33,838 bases of DNA from Caulobacter sp. (GTDB lineage: Bacteria > Pseudomonadota > Alphaproteobacteria > Caulobacterales > Caulobacteraceae), in NCBI GenBank assembly GCA_029866155.1, contig JARWZW010000070.1, positions 1 to 33,838 of the forward strand, written 5' to 3'. Positions 8,153 to 16,088 of this stretch are shown piece by piece. Below the pieces are notes generated by a model. The model searched no databases. It worked only from the letters and a program-made list of their open reading frames with translations, and was not told the origin of the DNA. The position numbers and the translations under genes were made by a program. The first letter of the stretch is position 1. Each line of letters starts with the position of its first letter.

Positions 8153-9453
8153 AGCCCCCCTTCGTCCCGCCGTTCCATCATCGCCACGGCCGTCTCCTCG
8201 TCATCAGGCGGGGTTTCGCCAGCGTCCCTCAGGATGGCGTTGCGGAAGGTGTAGACCAGAAGTCCGCCGAGAATCAGGGCGTTGAGGATGAAGGGCGCCT
8301 GGTGGAAATGGCCGTAGAGGATCAGAAACACCGGCGCCAGAATGACATTCAGACCATTGACGGCGGCGATCGCCCCCGCCGCCCTTGCCTGTTCGCTCAT
8401 CTTCACCGTCAGGGAGGCGCCGGCAGTGAAGCCGGGCCGGGCAAAGCCATAGCCCAGGGCTGACACCGCGTAGCCGGCCACCACCGTCCAGTAGTCAGGC
8501 GAGAAGATGGTGATGACATTGCCAAGCACCGCCAGGCCGACCCCCCAGCGCAGCAGTTGTTTGGGACCCATGGCGAAAATCCGGATCAGGCCCCATTGCG
8601 CCAGCAGGCTGGCCAGGGCCCCGGCCCCGGTGGCGACCGCGGTGAATCCCAGGGCCTCCATGGGTTTGACCCCCAGTTTGTCGATGATCATGAAGCCGAG
8701 AGTATAGCCCTGGGAGGTCTGGCAGCAGGCGACGAGAAACCCGTACAGAAGGAAGGGCATCAGCCGGGGATCCTTCCACAGCGACTGGCCCTGGCCGGCG
8801 CCGGCGAAACGGCGGCTTTCCCGGGGCGGGCCCTCCTCGTCCGGCAGGCCCCGATAGACCACCACCAGCATGACCCCGGCCAGAAGGGCGAAGGCGTACA
8901 TCGGCCCGGCCAGGGTCACGCCGGGAAGAATGAACAGCGGCGCCAGAAACGGCCCCACCACGGTGCCCAGGCCAAAGGCGCCGGCCAGGGCGGCCATCTG
9001 CTGGGTGCGGTCGGACCGGCTGGTGCGCTCCGCCAGATAGGCCTGGGTGGCGGGATTTGACGCCGAGCCCACCAGGCCGAACAGGGACCGGCTGAGCAGG
9101 AAGAGAATGAAGATCACGACCGGCGGCAGGACGTGACTGAGACCCATGCTGACCACCCCGGCGCAGAGCAGCATCGAGGTCATGAACCCGCCAAGCCCCA
9201 GCATGATCAAGGGCTTGCGGCCGCGACGGTCCGATTCCCGGGCCCAGATCGGGCTCATCACGGCCCAGAGCAGGGCCGACAGGGAGAAGACGGCAGAGGC
9301 CATCCAGTCGGCGATGCGGATTTCACGAGCTATGGCCGGAAGCACGGTCATCAGACCGGTATTGCCCACCGCCACGACGATCGACACGGAGAACAGGATT
9401 CCGAAGGCCCGGGGTTCGAGCCTGGGTCCGGATGGAGGCGCCATCTGGGTCAT
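8149..9453 (-). CDS. MFS transporter
   Basis: A 434-residue major facilitator with about 12 hydrophobic segments. The inter-helix 2-3 loop carries the MFS motif A variant PIWARESDRRGRKPLI; a second related loop lies after helix 8 (QWGLIRIFAMGPKQL). The start at ATG 9453 (MTQMAPPSGPRLEPRAFGIL) is preferred because AGGA lies 5 bases upstream on the minus strand; an in-frame ATG at 9534 would add a hydrophobic stretch without a ribosome-binding site. Substrate cannot be inferred: the family resembles drug/multidrug efflux (Bcr/TetA-like) transporters. Single gene, convergent with the MAPEG gene and divergent from motA. Confidence 0.85.
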   Translation of the reverse strand: MTQMAPPSGPRLEPRAFGILFSVSIVVAVGNTGLMTVLPAIAREIRIADWMASAVFSLSALLWAVMSPIWARESDRRGRKPLIMLGLGGFMTSMLLCAGVVSMGLSHVLPPVVIFILFLLSRSLFGLVGSASNPATQAYLAERTSRSDRTQQMAALAGAFGLGTVVGPFLAPLFILPGVTLAGPMYAFALLAGVMLVVVYRGLPDEEGPPRESRRFAGAGQGQSLWKDPRLMPFLLYGFLVACCQTSQGYTLGFMIIDKLGVKPMEALGFTAVATGAGALASLLAQWGLIRIFAMGPKQLLRWGVGLAVLGNVITIFSPDYWTVVAGYAVSALGYGFARPGFTAGASLTVKMSEQARAAGAIAAVNGLNVILAPVFLILYGHFHQAPFILNALILGGLLVYTFRNAILRDAGETPPDDEETAVAMMERRDEGGL

Positions 9454-9601
9454 GCCAATCCTGTTAGGCCGGGTTTCCGGGCGGTGCAACCATAGCAGCG
9501 CGAGCTGTAGCCCGCCCGCGAGGATGCCGCTCATGGCCCATTAAGCATTAACCGCCATGCTTCGAGCCCTGATCCTTATCCACCGGGCGACGACACCTTC
9601 C

Positions 9602-10471
9602 ATGTTCCAGATCATCGGCCTCGTCATGCTGTTCGGCCTCGTGTTCGGCAGCTATCTGATTTCCGGCGGCAACATGGACGTCATCATGCACGCCCTGCCA
9701 CACGAGATGATGGCCATCGGTGGAGCCGGCGTGGCAGCCTTTTTGATCTCGAATTCCCTGACCACCATCAAGGCCACGGGCGGCGGACTGGCCAAATCCT
9801 TCGCCGGCCCCAAATGGAAGGCCAGCGACTACAAGGACCTGCTGTCCCTTCTGTTCCTGCTGACCAAGACGATGAAATCCAAGGGGGTCATCGCCCTGGA
9901 AAGCCACATCGAAAAGCCCAAGGAGAGCTCGATCTTTTCGCGCTTTCCCAGGATCACCAAGGACCATTTCGCTGTTGATTTCATCTGCGACACCCTGCGG
10001 ATGATGACCATGAACCTCGAGGACCCCCACCAGGTCGAGGACGCCATGGAGAAGCAGCTGGAAAAGCACCATCACGAGGCCCTTGCCCCGGCCCACGCCC
10101 TGCAGAACCTCGCTGACGCCCTGCCGGCCCTGGGCATCGTCGCCGCCGTTCTGGGGGTGATCAAGACCATGGGCTCCATCACCGAGCCACCGGAGGTTCT
10201 GGGCGGCATGATCGGCGGCGCCCTGGTCGGTACCTTCCTGGGCGTGTTCCTGGCCTATGGCATCGTCGGCCCCCTGGCGGCCCGGCTGACCGATGTGGTC
10301 AATGAGGAAAGCGCCTTCTACAAGATCATCCAGTCGGTCCTGGTCGCCCATCTGCACGGCAATGCTGCGCAGATTTCGGTGGAAATCGGCCGGGGCAGCG
10401 TCCCCAGCGGCGCCCAGCCCAGCTTCCTGGAACTGGAAGAGGCTCTGTCGGCCATTCCGGCCGAGGGCTGA
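9602..10471 (+). CDS. motA: Flagellar motor stator protein MotA
   Basis: A 289-residue inner-membrane stator subunit which, with MotB, conducts protons and drives the flagellar rotor. Start at ATG 9602 (MFQIIGLVMLFGLVFGSYLI) matches the family N-terminus; an in-frame ATG at 9557 would add 15 non-conserved residues. Seen are the TM1-TM2 hairpin (ISGGNMDVI...PHEMMAIGGAGVAAFL), the large charged cytoplasmic loop with MKSKGVIALESHIEKP, and the proton-path TM3 ADALPALGIVAAVLGVIKTM and TM4 GGALVGTFLGVFLAYGIVGP. No motB is adjacent, as is also the case in Caulobacter, where the two stator genes are apart. Two TTAA tetramers (9541-9544 and 9548-9551) lie upstream. Confidence 0.95.
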   Translation: MFQIIGLVMLFGLVFGSYLISGGNMDVIMHALPHEMMAIGGAGVAAFLISNSLTTIKATGGGLAKSFAGPKWKASDYKDLLSLLFLLTKTMKSKGVIALESHIEKPKESSIFSRFPRITKDHFAVDFICDTLRMMTMNLEDPHQVEDAMEKQLEKHHHEALAPAHALQNLADALPALGIVAAVLGVIKTMGSITEPPEVLGGMIGGALVGTFLGVFLAYGIVGPLAARLTDVVNEESAFYKIIQSVLVAHLHGNAAQISVEIGRGSVPSGAQPSFLELEEALSAIPAEG

Positions 10472-10524
10472 GACCCGCCGTCCTTTGCGAGGAATTTGTG
10501 ATCACGGAGACGTGAAAACGCCGC

Positions 10525-10552
10525 TTGCGCTCTTGGAAACCCGGTTCATAGT
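10525..10552 (+). promoter_or_regulatory. Possible housekeeping promoter of the small lipoprotein gene
   Basis: TTGCGC at 10525-10530, 16 bases, then CATAGT at 10547-10552, 57 bp before the ATG at 10610, in the 138-bp gap after motA. It is a reasonable sigma-70-type arrangement for a GC-rich alphaproteobacterium but the -10 match is loose. Confidence 0.25.
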
Positions 10553-10609
10553 CCCCTGTGCGTCCCTCTGAAGGGCGCAACACAAGAAACCTCACAGGGT
10601 CCCAGGAAC

Positions 10610-10867
10610 ATGATTCGCAAACTTCTCGTTGCAAGCGCGGCGATCGCCGCCCTGTCTCTCACCGCCTGCGGCAAGCCGGCTGAAAAGACCGAGGAACCGG
10701 CCGCCGCAGCTGCAGCCCCGGAAGCAGCCCCCGCCGCGGAAGCCACTCCGGCCGACGCCGCCGCCGCCCCGGCAGCAGAGTCCGAAGCCAAGACCGACGC
10801 CATGGCGGCGCCCGCCGCCGATGCAGCTGCCCCGGCTGCTGCAACCGAGGAAAAGAAGGTCCCGTAA
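10610..10867 (+). CDS. Small Ala/Pro-rich lipoprotein
   Basis: An 85-residue ORF with a textbook lipoprotein signal: MIRKLLVASAAIAALSLTAC, with the acylated Cys at residue 20. The mature part (about 65 residues) is almost only Ala, Pro, Glu, Asp, Thr and Lys in irregular repeats (EAAPAAEATPADAAAAPA), so it is expected to be disordered and to project from the membrane. AGGAA stands just before the ATG. An intrinsic terminator follows. Such small low-complexity lipoproteins are common and often abundant in Caulobacterales; function unknown. The long Ala runs make gene calling less certain, but signal peptide and terminator support it. Confidence 0.75.
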   Translation: MIRKLLVASAAIAALSLTACGKPAEKTEEPAAAAAAPEAAPAAEATPADAAAAPAAESEAKTDAMAAPAADAAAPAAATEEKKVP

Positions 10868-10874
10868 GGCCTCA

Positions 10875-10901
10875 CCGTTCTGGTCGAACCGGCCAGAACG
10901 G
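10875..10901 (+). repeat. Perfect 9-bp hairpin after lipoprotein gene
   Basis: CCGTTCTGG (10875-10883) and CCAGAACGG (10893-10901) form a perfect 9-bp stem around a 9-base loop, 7 bases after the lipoprotein stop codon. No T-run follows; it may protect the 3' end or act with the next hairpin. Confidence 0.6.
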
Positions 10902-10919
10902 ACTCCGGGTTTACAGGAA

Positions 10920-10948
10920 GGGGTCGTCCTGCGGGACGGCCCCTTTTT
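10920..10948 (+). terminator. Intrinsic terminator
   Basis: Arms GGGGTCGTCC (10920-10929) and GGACGGCCCC (10934-10943) pair over 10 positions with a single T-G wobble around a TGCG tetraloop and are followed at once by TTTTT (10944-10948). This is a textbook Rho-independent terminator for the small lipoprotein gene. Confidence 0.85.
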
Positions 10949-10988
10949 CCTGCGCTGAAATGCAGCGGACAGGCTGTGGCCCCCGGGC

Positions 10989-11035
10989 TAGAGCCTGTTC
11001 CGACAGGTGCGAAGCGGCTATCGGATCAGGCTCTA
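10989..11035. repeat. REP-like palindrome 1
   Basis: Arms TAGAGCCTG (10989-10997) and CAGGCTCTA (11027-11035) are exact reverse complements; after one mismatch the stem continues with TCCGA (10999-11003) and TCGGA (11021-11025). It shares its outer arm AGAGCCTGTT with the next palindrome, so both look like members of one extragenic repeat family. Confidence 0.7.
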
Positions 11036-11048
11036 ACATTCTGAATTA

Positions 11049-11096
11049 GAGCCTGTTTTTCCGCTATGATCGGTTCGATCATAGCGGAACAGGCTC
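11049..11096. repeat. REP-like palindrome 2, long hairpin
   Basis: Outer arms GAGCCTGTT (11049-11057) and AACAGGCTC (11088-11096), a 3-base T bulge (11058-11060), then inner arms CCGCTATGATCG (11061-11072) and CGATCATAGCGG (11076-11087) around a 3-base loop. All 21 base pairs are exact. It would fold into a very stable hairpin in RNA, 33 bp before mnmC. It does not code and has no T-run; a REP/RAYT-type element is the best fit. Confidence 0.75.
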
Positions 11097-11129
11097 CAGA
11101 GAAGACCCGGCCACCGTCAGGAAACCGCC

Positions 11130-12962
11130 TTGTCAAACCCCGCCCAGACGATCCAGCCTTCGCCAATCCACTGGCGCGAGGATGGCCTGCCCGCCTCCAG
11201 CCTCTATGGCGACGTCTATTTCTCCAGCGAGGACGGCCTGGCCGAGACCCGCACTGTCTTCCTGGCCGGCTGTGGGTTGCCGCAGGCCTGGGCCGGGCGG
11301 TCCCGGTTCACGGTGGCCGAGCTGGGCTTTGGAACCGGGCTCAACATCGCCGCCCTGCTGCAGCTATGGGGCCAGACCCGCCCGCCGGGCGGGCGGCTGC
11401 AGATCTTCAGCCTGGAGGCCCACCCCCTGTCCCGGGACGAGGCCGCCCGGGCCCTGGGTCACTGGCCGGAACTGGGATCGGCGGCGACCGCCCTGCTGGC
11501 GGCCTGGCCAGGCCAGGCCCGGGGCCTGCACCGCATCGATCTACCGGAATTCGGGGCGACCCTGGACCTTGCCGTGATGGAGGCCGAAACGGCCCTGGAC
11601 GGCTGGAACGGCCAGGCCGACGCCTGGTTTCTTGACGGCTTCGCCCCGGCCGCCAATCCGGCCATGTGGACCGACCGCCTGCTGGGACTGGTGGGCCAGC
11701 GCAGCGCGCCCGGCGCCCGGGTCGGGACCTTCACGGTGGCCGGAGCGGTTCGTCGCGGTCTGGAGACGGCGGGGTTCGCCGTTTCAAAACAGCCTGGTTT
11801 CGGGCGCAAGCGCCAGCGGCTTGAGGCGGTCTGGCCCGGGGTCAGGACAGACGGCCGGCGCGAGGTCCGGACCGCCGCCGTCGTCGGAGCCGGGATCGCC
11901 GGAGCCGCCATGGCCCGGGCGCTTCGCCAGCAGGGGGTGGAGGTGCTCGTCTTCGACCCCCGGGGCCCGGCGGCTGCGGCTTCAGGCAATGCCGCAGCCC
12001 TGATGACACCCCGGCTGGACGCCGGCGGCGGTCCGGCTGCACGACTGCACGCCCAGGCTTTCCGGCGGGCCGTCCAGCTCTATGAACAATGGCCAGACGT
12101 GGTGATCGCCCGGGGCGCCCGGCAGCTGGCGACCTCGCCCCGGGATGGCGGCCGGTTCCAGCGGATCATCGCGGGGGGGCTGTTCGATCCGGGAAGCCTG
12201 GAGACCCAACCGGGCAGCCTGCAGCTTCATCAGGCCCTGGTGCTGGATCCCCGGGCCCTGATCCCGGCCTGGACCGGTCCGGTCGACCGTCGGGCGATCG
12301 GCGGTGTCCGGACGGACGGGCGCGCAGGCTGGCGTCTGGAGGGCTTGACTGGCGAGACGCTGGCAAGGGTCGACGCCCTGGTTCTCTGCGCCGGACTGGC
12401 CACGGCCGAGTTTTCCCTGGACCCTGGGTCAGCCCCCCTGCGTGCCGTGCGGGGACAGGTTTCAAGGGTGCAGGACGTCCCCCAGCCGGAGGCCCTGGCC
12501 TTTGGCGGTTATGTCATCCCGACCCGGGACGGGCTGTTGTTCGGCGCCACCCACCAGAGGGACAGGACCGACGACCTGGCCCTGCCGGAGGATGACGCCG
12601 CCAATCTCCGTCAGCTGGCCGAGGGTCGGCCGGATCTGGCCCTGGCCCTGGCCGCCCGGATGCTTGAGGGAAGGCCGCTGGAGGGCCGGGCCGGTGTGCG
12701 GGCGGCGACCCCCGATCACCTTCCCCTGGCCGGACAGCTGGCCCGAAGCTCCGGAGAACCAGGCGGCCAGGGATCCAGCCTGTACGGCCTGGCCGGCTTC
12801 GGGGGGCGGGGCTTCTGTCTCGCGCCCTTGCTGGCCGAGCATCTGGCGGCCAACATCCTTGAACTGGCCTCGCCCCTGCCCCTGGATCTGGCCCGGGCTG
12901 TCGATCCGGGCCGGTTCGCCGAGCGAGCAGCCCGTCGCGCCTCGAAAAGGTCGCCATCCTGA
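11130..12962 (+). CDS. mnmC: Bifunctional tRNA mnm5s2U synthase MnmC
   Basis: A 610-residue fusion enzyme completing the 5-methylaminomethyl modification of wobble uridine 34. The N-terminal methyltransferase (about 1-240, DUF752) has the SAM motif ELGFGTGLN at 64-72 and WFLDGFAPAANPAMW at 166-180. The C-terminal FAD-dependent oxidoreductase (about 247-600) starts with the dinucleotide motif VVGAGIAGAAMA near 251-262 and contains GNAAALMTPRLD and a late GLAGFGGRGFCLAPLL. It acts after MnmE/MnmG, both encoded in this window (about 5-9 kb away, opposite strand). TTG at 11130 is the start, with AGGA 7 bases upstream; N-terminus fits the family. Confidence 0.94.
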   Translation: MSNPAQTIQPSPIHWREDGLPASSLYGDVYFSSEDGLAETRTVFLAGCGLPQAWAGRSRFTVAELGFGTGLNIAALLQLWGQTRPPGGRLQIFSLEAHPLSRDEAARALGHWPELGSAATALLAAWPGQARGLHRIDLPEFGATLDLAVMEAETALDGWNGQADAWFLDGFAPAANPAMWTDRLLGLVGQRSAPGARVGTFTVAGAVRRGLETAGFAVSKQPGFGRKRQRLEAVWPGVRTDGRREVRTAAVVGAGIAGAAMARALRQQGVEVLVFDPRGPAAAASGNAAALMTPRLDAGGGPAARLHAQAFRRAVQLYEQWPDVVIARGARQLATSPRDGGRFQRIIAGGLFDPGSLETQPGSLQLHQALVLDPRALIPAWTGPVDRRAIGGVRTDGRAGWRLEGLTGETLARVDALVLCAGLATAEFSLDPGSAPLRAVRGQVSRVQDVPQPEALAFGGYVIPTRDGLLFGATHQRDRTDDLALPEDDAANLRQLAEGRPDLALALAARMLEGRPLEGRAGVRAATPDHLPLAGQLARSSGEPGGQGSSLYGLAGFGGRGFCLAPLLAEHLAANILELASPLPLDLARAVDPGRFAERAARRASKRSPS

Positions 12963-13004
12963 CCTAGACTGTGTCGCGGGACAGCCATTTCGAGGACATC
13001 AGCA

Positions 13005-13439
13005 ATGACCACAGAGCCAAGGCTCATCGCCCTGACCGCCGTCGCCCTGCTCCTGGGCGCCGCAGCCTTTGCGCCCGCCGCTTCCGAACCGGTCGCCGGG
13101 GCCCCGAACGGCAGCGAGGCCGCCGCCCCGGTCCGGCCGCGCAACACCTGCTTCTTCAACCGCCAGGTCAGCAACTTCACGGCCAGCGACGAGAAGACCC
13201 TCTATCTGAAGGCGGGGCGGGAGGTTTACCGGCTGGATATGTTCGGCCGGTGCATGGACATGGATACCGCCCTGGATGTGGGACTGGACAGCCGGCCGAC
13301 CTCCAGCATCTGCGGTCCCCAGGACGTCACGGTCGTGGTCAATTCCGGCAACCTGGGCCCGCAGCGCTGCGCCGTTAAGGCCCTGACCCGATTGACTCCG
13401 GCCGAGGTCGCAGCCCTGCCCAAGGGCGATCGCCCCTGA
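13005..13439 (+). CDS. Secreted DUF6491-family protein
   Basis: A 144-residue protein with an N-terminal signal (LIALTAVALLLGAAAFAPA, cleavage near residue 27) and a mature domain with four conserved-looking Cys: NTCFFNRQVSNF, FGRCMDMD, SSICGPQDVTVVV and QRCAVKALTRLTPAEVAAL. This Cys-rich small periplasmic domain with 'CFF..QV..F...D..TLYL' matches DUF6491, common in Caulobacterales and Sphingomonadales and of unknown function. The Cys are likely paired as two disulfides. It begins 42 bp after mnmC on the same strand and could share its transcript. Confidence 0.8.
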   Translation: MTTEPRLIALTAVALLLGAAAFAPAASEPVAGAPNGSEAAAPVRPRNTCFFNRQVSNFTASDEKTLYLKAGREVYRLDMFGRCMDMDTALDVGLDSRPTSSICGPQDVTVVVNSGNLGPQRCAVKALTRLTPAEVAALPKGDRP

Positions 13440-13530
13440 CCCGGAGGCCCGAACTGGCCTTTTGGATGTTTCCCGCGACGGGTTGAGGGCTATAGGTGGG
13501 GTTGAAGCCCCTCCAGGAGCCCGTTCCGCC

Positions 13531-14298
13531 ATGCTGCTCGCCAAATCCACCTGGCCCGAGATCGAAGCCTTTTTCGCCCGCTCGCGCACCGTCGTCGTAC
13601 CGATCGGCTCCAATGAGCAGCATGGCCCCACCGGACTGCTGGGCACCGACTGGATGTGCCCGGAGATCATCGCCCATGAGGCCCAGAAGGGCCGGGACGA
13701 CCTGCTGGTCGCCCCGACCTTCAACATCGGCATGGCCCAGCATCACCTGGGGTTTCCCGGCACCATCTCGCTCCGGCCCTCGACCTTTATCGCGGCCATC
13801 GGGGACTGGTGCCGGTCCCTCGGGGTTCACGGCTTTGAACGCATCTATTTCCTCAACGGCCATGGCGGCAATGTCGCCACCATCGAGGCGGCCTTTTCGG
13901 AACTCTATGCCGAGGCCAGCTTTCGCCAGGGGCCGCGGGGCTTCTCGCTGAAGCTCAAGAACTGGTGGGACCTGAGCGGCGTCAATGCCCTGGCCAGCCG
14001 GCAGTTTCCCAGCGGCCATGGCAGCCATGCGACCCCGTCCGAGATCGCCGTGACCCAATGGGCCTATCCCGACGCCATCAAGACCGCAGACTATGACCCG
14101 AAGATCGCCGGAACCGGCCCGATCCGCGAGGCGGCGGACTTTCGCGCCCGCTTTCCAGACGGCCGGATGGGATCGGACCCCGCCCAGGCCACCCCGGAAA
14201 AGGGTGGCGAGCTGGTGGCCCTGGCCGTCCAGGGTCTGTTGGCAGATGTCGCGGCCTTTTCGGCGGAAACACCCCCGGCGTCCTGGTCCAGGCCCTGA
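13531..14298 (+). CDS. Creatininase-family metal hydrolase
   Basis: A 255-residue cytosolic amidohydrolase of the creatininase fold. Metal ligands are readable: GSNEQHGPTGLLGTDW (Glu29, His31, Asp40), NGHGGN at 109-114 with His111, and a late Glu in GSHATPSE. Members include creatinine amidohydrolase, the mycofactocin peptidase MftE and the riboflavin/F420-pathway enzyme ArfB; nothing nearby selects among them. Start at ATG 13531 (MLLAKSTWPEIEAFFA) with AGGAG about 11 bases upstream; an in-frame upstream ATG (13462) adds residues without family resemblance. Convergent with parB, 8 bp between stop codons. Confidence 0.88.
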   Translation: MLLAKSTWPEIEAFFARSRTVVVPIGSNEQHGPTGLLGTDWMCPEIIAHEAQKGRDDLLVAPTFNIGMAQHHLGFPGTISLRPSTFIAAIGDWCRSLGVHGFERIYFLNGHGGNVATIEAAFSELYAEASFRQGPRGFSLKLKNWWDLSGVNALASRQFPSGHGSHATPSEIAVTQWAYPDAIKTADYDPKIAGTGPIREAADFRARFPDGRMGSDPAQATPEKGGELVALAVQGLLADVAAFSAETPPASWSRP

Positions 14299-14306
14299 CC
14301 GGTGGC

Positions 14307-15200
14307 TCAACCGGCCCGGGTCAGGCGTCGGCAGAGGTCATCCAGCTGCTCCAAGCTGTCATAGCGCAGGCGGATTTCGCCGGCCCCGCCCTGGTCGGCG
14401 ATGGTGACCGCCACCCCGAGCAGCTCGGCGAGATCCGACTCCAGGGCGGTGGTGTCATGATCCTTGGCCGGCGCCGGTCCCCTGTTGGAGGCTGAACCTG
14501 GCCGCGGTGCGGAATGCTTGCGAACCAGGGCCTCGGTCTGGCGTACGCTCAGCCCGTCACGAATGACCGTCCGGGCGAGATCCACGGCCTTTTCGGAGCC
14601 GATCAGGCTGCGGGCATGGCCGGCCGTCAACTGGCCCTCGACCAGCATGGTCAGTATGGCCTGGGGCAGGGTCAGAAGCCGCAGGGCGTTGGCGACATGG
14701 GGGCGGCTCTTTGAGACGGCCTCGGCCACAGCCTCCTGGGTATGGCCGAAGGTATCGATCAGAGTGCGATAGGCCAGGGCTTCTTCATAGGGGTTGAGGT
14801 CCGTGCGCTGCACATTCTCGATGATGCCGATCTCCAGCACCTGCTGGTCGTCCAGGGTCTGGACGATGGCCGGCAGGCTGCGCAGGGCGGCGACCTGGGC
14901 CGCCCGCCAGCGCCGTTCGCCCGCGACGATCTGATATTCACCGGGGCTGTCGGCCAGGGGCCTGACAAGAATCGGCTGCAATACGCCTTTTTCCTTGAGG
15001 CTGGCGGCGAGGGACTCGATCTCGGCCCGGTCGAAGTTGCGGCGCGGCTGATGGGGATTGGCCCGGATCATCTCGATGGGTATTTCCCGCAGCCCGGCAT
15101 CGGGCCCCAGGGCCGCCGCCGTACCGGCCTCGACCACATCGGTCTCGCCAAGCAGCGCCGACAATCCTCGTCCGAGACCCCTGCGTCCTTCGGCCATCAT
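14307..15200 (-). CDS. parB: Chromosome partitioning protein ParB
   Basis: A 297-residue CTP-dependent DNA clamp that loads at parS, spreads along the origin region, recruits SMC and stimulates ParA. The Arg-rich N-terminus RRGLGRGLSALLG is the ParA-contact peptide. The CTPase core shows GERRWRAAQ at 94-102 and IIENVQRTDLNPYEEALAY at 126-144; the parS-reading helix-turn-helix follows at about 154-176 (TQEAVAEAVSKSRPHVANAL). A variable linker rich in Pro/Ser leads to the C-terminal dimer domain. Two adjacent ATGs (15200, 15197) can start it. It follows parA by 45 bp, and three parS sites stand 2-3.5 kb upstream in its own operon. Confidence 0.97.
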   Translation of the reverse strand: MMAEGRRGLGRGLSALLGETDVVEAGTAAALGPDAGLREIPIEMIRANPHQPRRNFDRAEIESLAASLKEKGVLQPILVRPLADSPGEYQIVAGERRWRAAQVAALRSLPAIVQTLDDQQVLEIGIIENVQRTDLNPYEEALAYRTLIDTFGHTQEAVAEAVSKSRPHVANALRLLTLPQAILTMLVEGQLTAGHARSLIGSEKAVDLARTVIRDGLSVRQTEALVRKHSAPRPGSASNRGPAPAKDHDTTALESDLAELLGVAVTIADQGGAGEIRLRYDSLEQLDDLCRRLTRAG

Positions 15201-15245
15201 CTGTACTTTCCGTTATCTAGACTTGAAAATTCAAAGACTTGTGGT

Positions 15246-16088
15246 TCAGGCGGCGCTGGTTTGCCGCCGGATCCGCTCCCGGCCGACCACTTCCCGGGCC
15301 AGCTTCAGATAGGCCTGGGACCCCGCGCATTTGAGATCATAGATCAGCACCGGCTTGCCGAAGGACGGGGCTTCCGACACCCGCACATTGCGCGGGATCA
15401 CCGTTTCATAGACCAGGTCGCCGAAATGGGCCCGGACGTCTCGCGACACCTGTTCCGACAGGCTGTTGCGGCGGTCGAACATGGTCAGGACCACCCCCTG
15501 GATCTCCAGGGCCGGGTTGAGGCTTCCCCGCACCATCTCGACCGTGCGCAGGAGCTGGGTCAGACCCTCCAGGGCGAAGAACTCGCACTGCAGGGGCACG
15601 AACACCGCATCTGCGGCCGTCATGGCGTTGACCGTCAGCAGGTTCAGAGACGGCGGACAGTCGATCAGAACATAGCTGTAGCGGCCCGTGTCCCTCAGGG
15701 TGGCCAGGGCGTCCCTCAGACGATAGGACCTGCGCGGGCTCTGGGACAGCTCCAGCTCCAGTCCGGACAGGTCGGCGTCGGAGGCCGCCAGGTCCAGCCC
15801 GGGCAGGCTGGTGGCGATCGCCGCCTCGGCCAGGGTCTTTTCCCCGACAAAGACGTCATACATGGTCACCTTGCGGTTCTGGCGCGGCACCCCAAGGCCT
15901 GTGGAGGCATTGCCCTGCGGGTCGCTGTCGATCAGCAGAACCGATTCCCCGACTGCGGCCAGCGCGGTGCCAAGGTTGATGGCTGTGGTGGTCTTGCCCA
16001 CTCCGCCCTTCTGGTTGGCAATGGCCAGGACCCGCATGGGACGCGGGGTCAAGGCTGCCGGATGGGCGGACTCAGCGGCGTGGGACAC
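15246..16088 (-). CDS. parA: Chromosome partitioning ATPase ParA
   Basis: A 280-residue deviant-Walker ATPase that forms the DNA-bound gradient moving the ParB-parS complex to the pole. Walker A KGGVGKTT is at residues 27-34 (counting from the chosen start), LLIDSDPQGNAS follows, then YVLIDCPPSLNLLT and FVPLQCEFFALEGL. The start is taken as GTG at 16086-16088 because AGGAG (rc of 16097-16101) stands 8 bases upstream, whereas the later ATG at 16037 (MRVLAIANQKGG) has no Shine-Dalgarno; the GTG start adds 17 residues and overlaps rsmG by 17 bp. Family members usually begin within about 10 residues of the LAIANQKGG strand, so ATG 16037 stays possible. Confidence 0.96.
   Translation of the reverse strand: MSHAAESAHPAALTPRPMRVLAIANQKGGVGKTTTAINLGTALAAVGESVLLIDSDPQGNASTGLGVPRQNRKVTMYDVFVGEKTLAEAAIATSLPGLDLAASDADLSGLELELSQSPRRSYRLRDALATLRDTGRYSYVLIDCPPSLNLLTVNAMTAADAVFVPLQCEFFALEGLTQLLRTVEMVRGSLNPALEIQGVVLTMFDRRNSLSEQVSRDVRAHFGDLVYETVIPRNVRVSEAPSFGKPVLIYDLKCAGSQAYLKLAREVVGRERIRRQTSAA

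Noticed and set aside
10502..10520. parS-like half site (GACGTGAAAAC) after motA
   Set aside because: Only one half matches and with an extra A; not palindromic, so unlikely to load ParB.
15223..15234. TTGAA/TTCAA hairpin between parA and parB
   Set aside because: Only five A/T-rich pairs with a 2-base centre; too weak for a terminator or operator claim.
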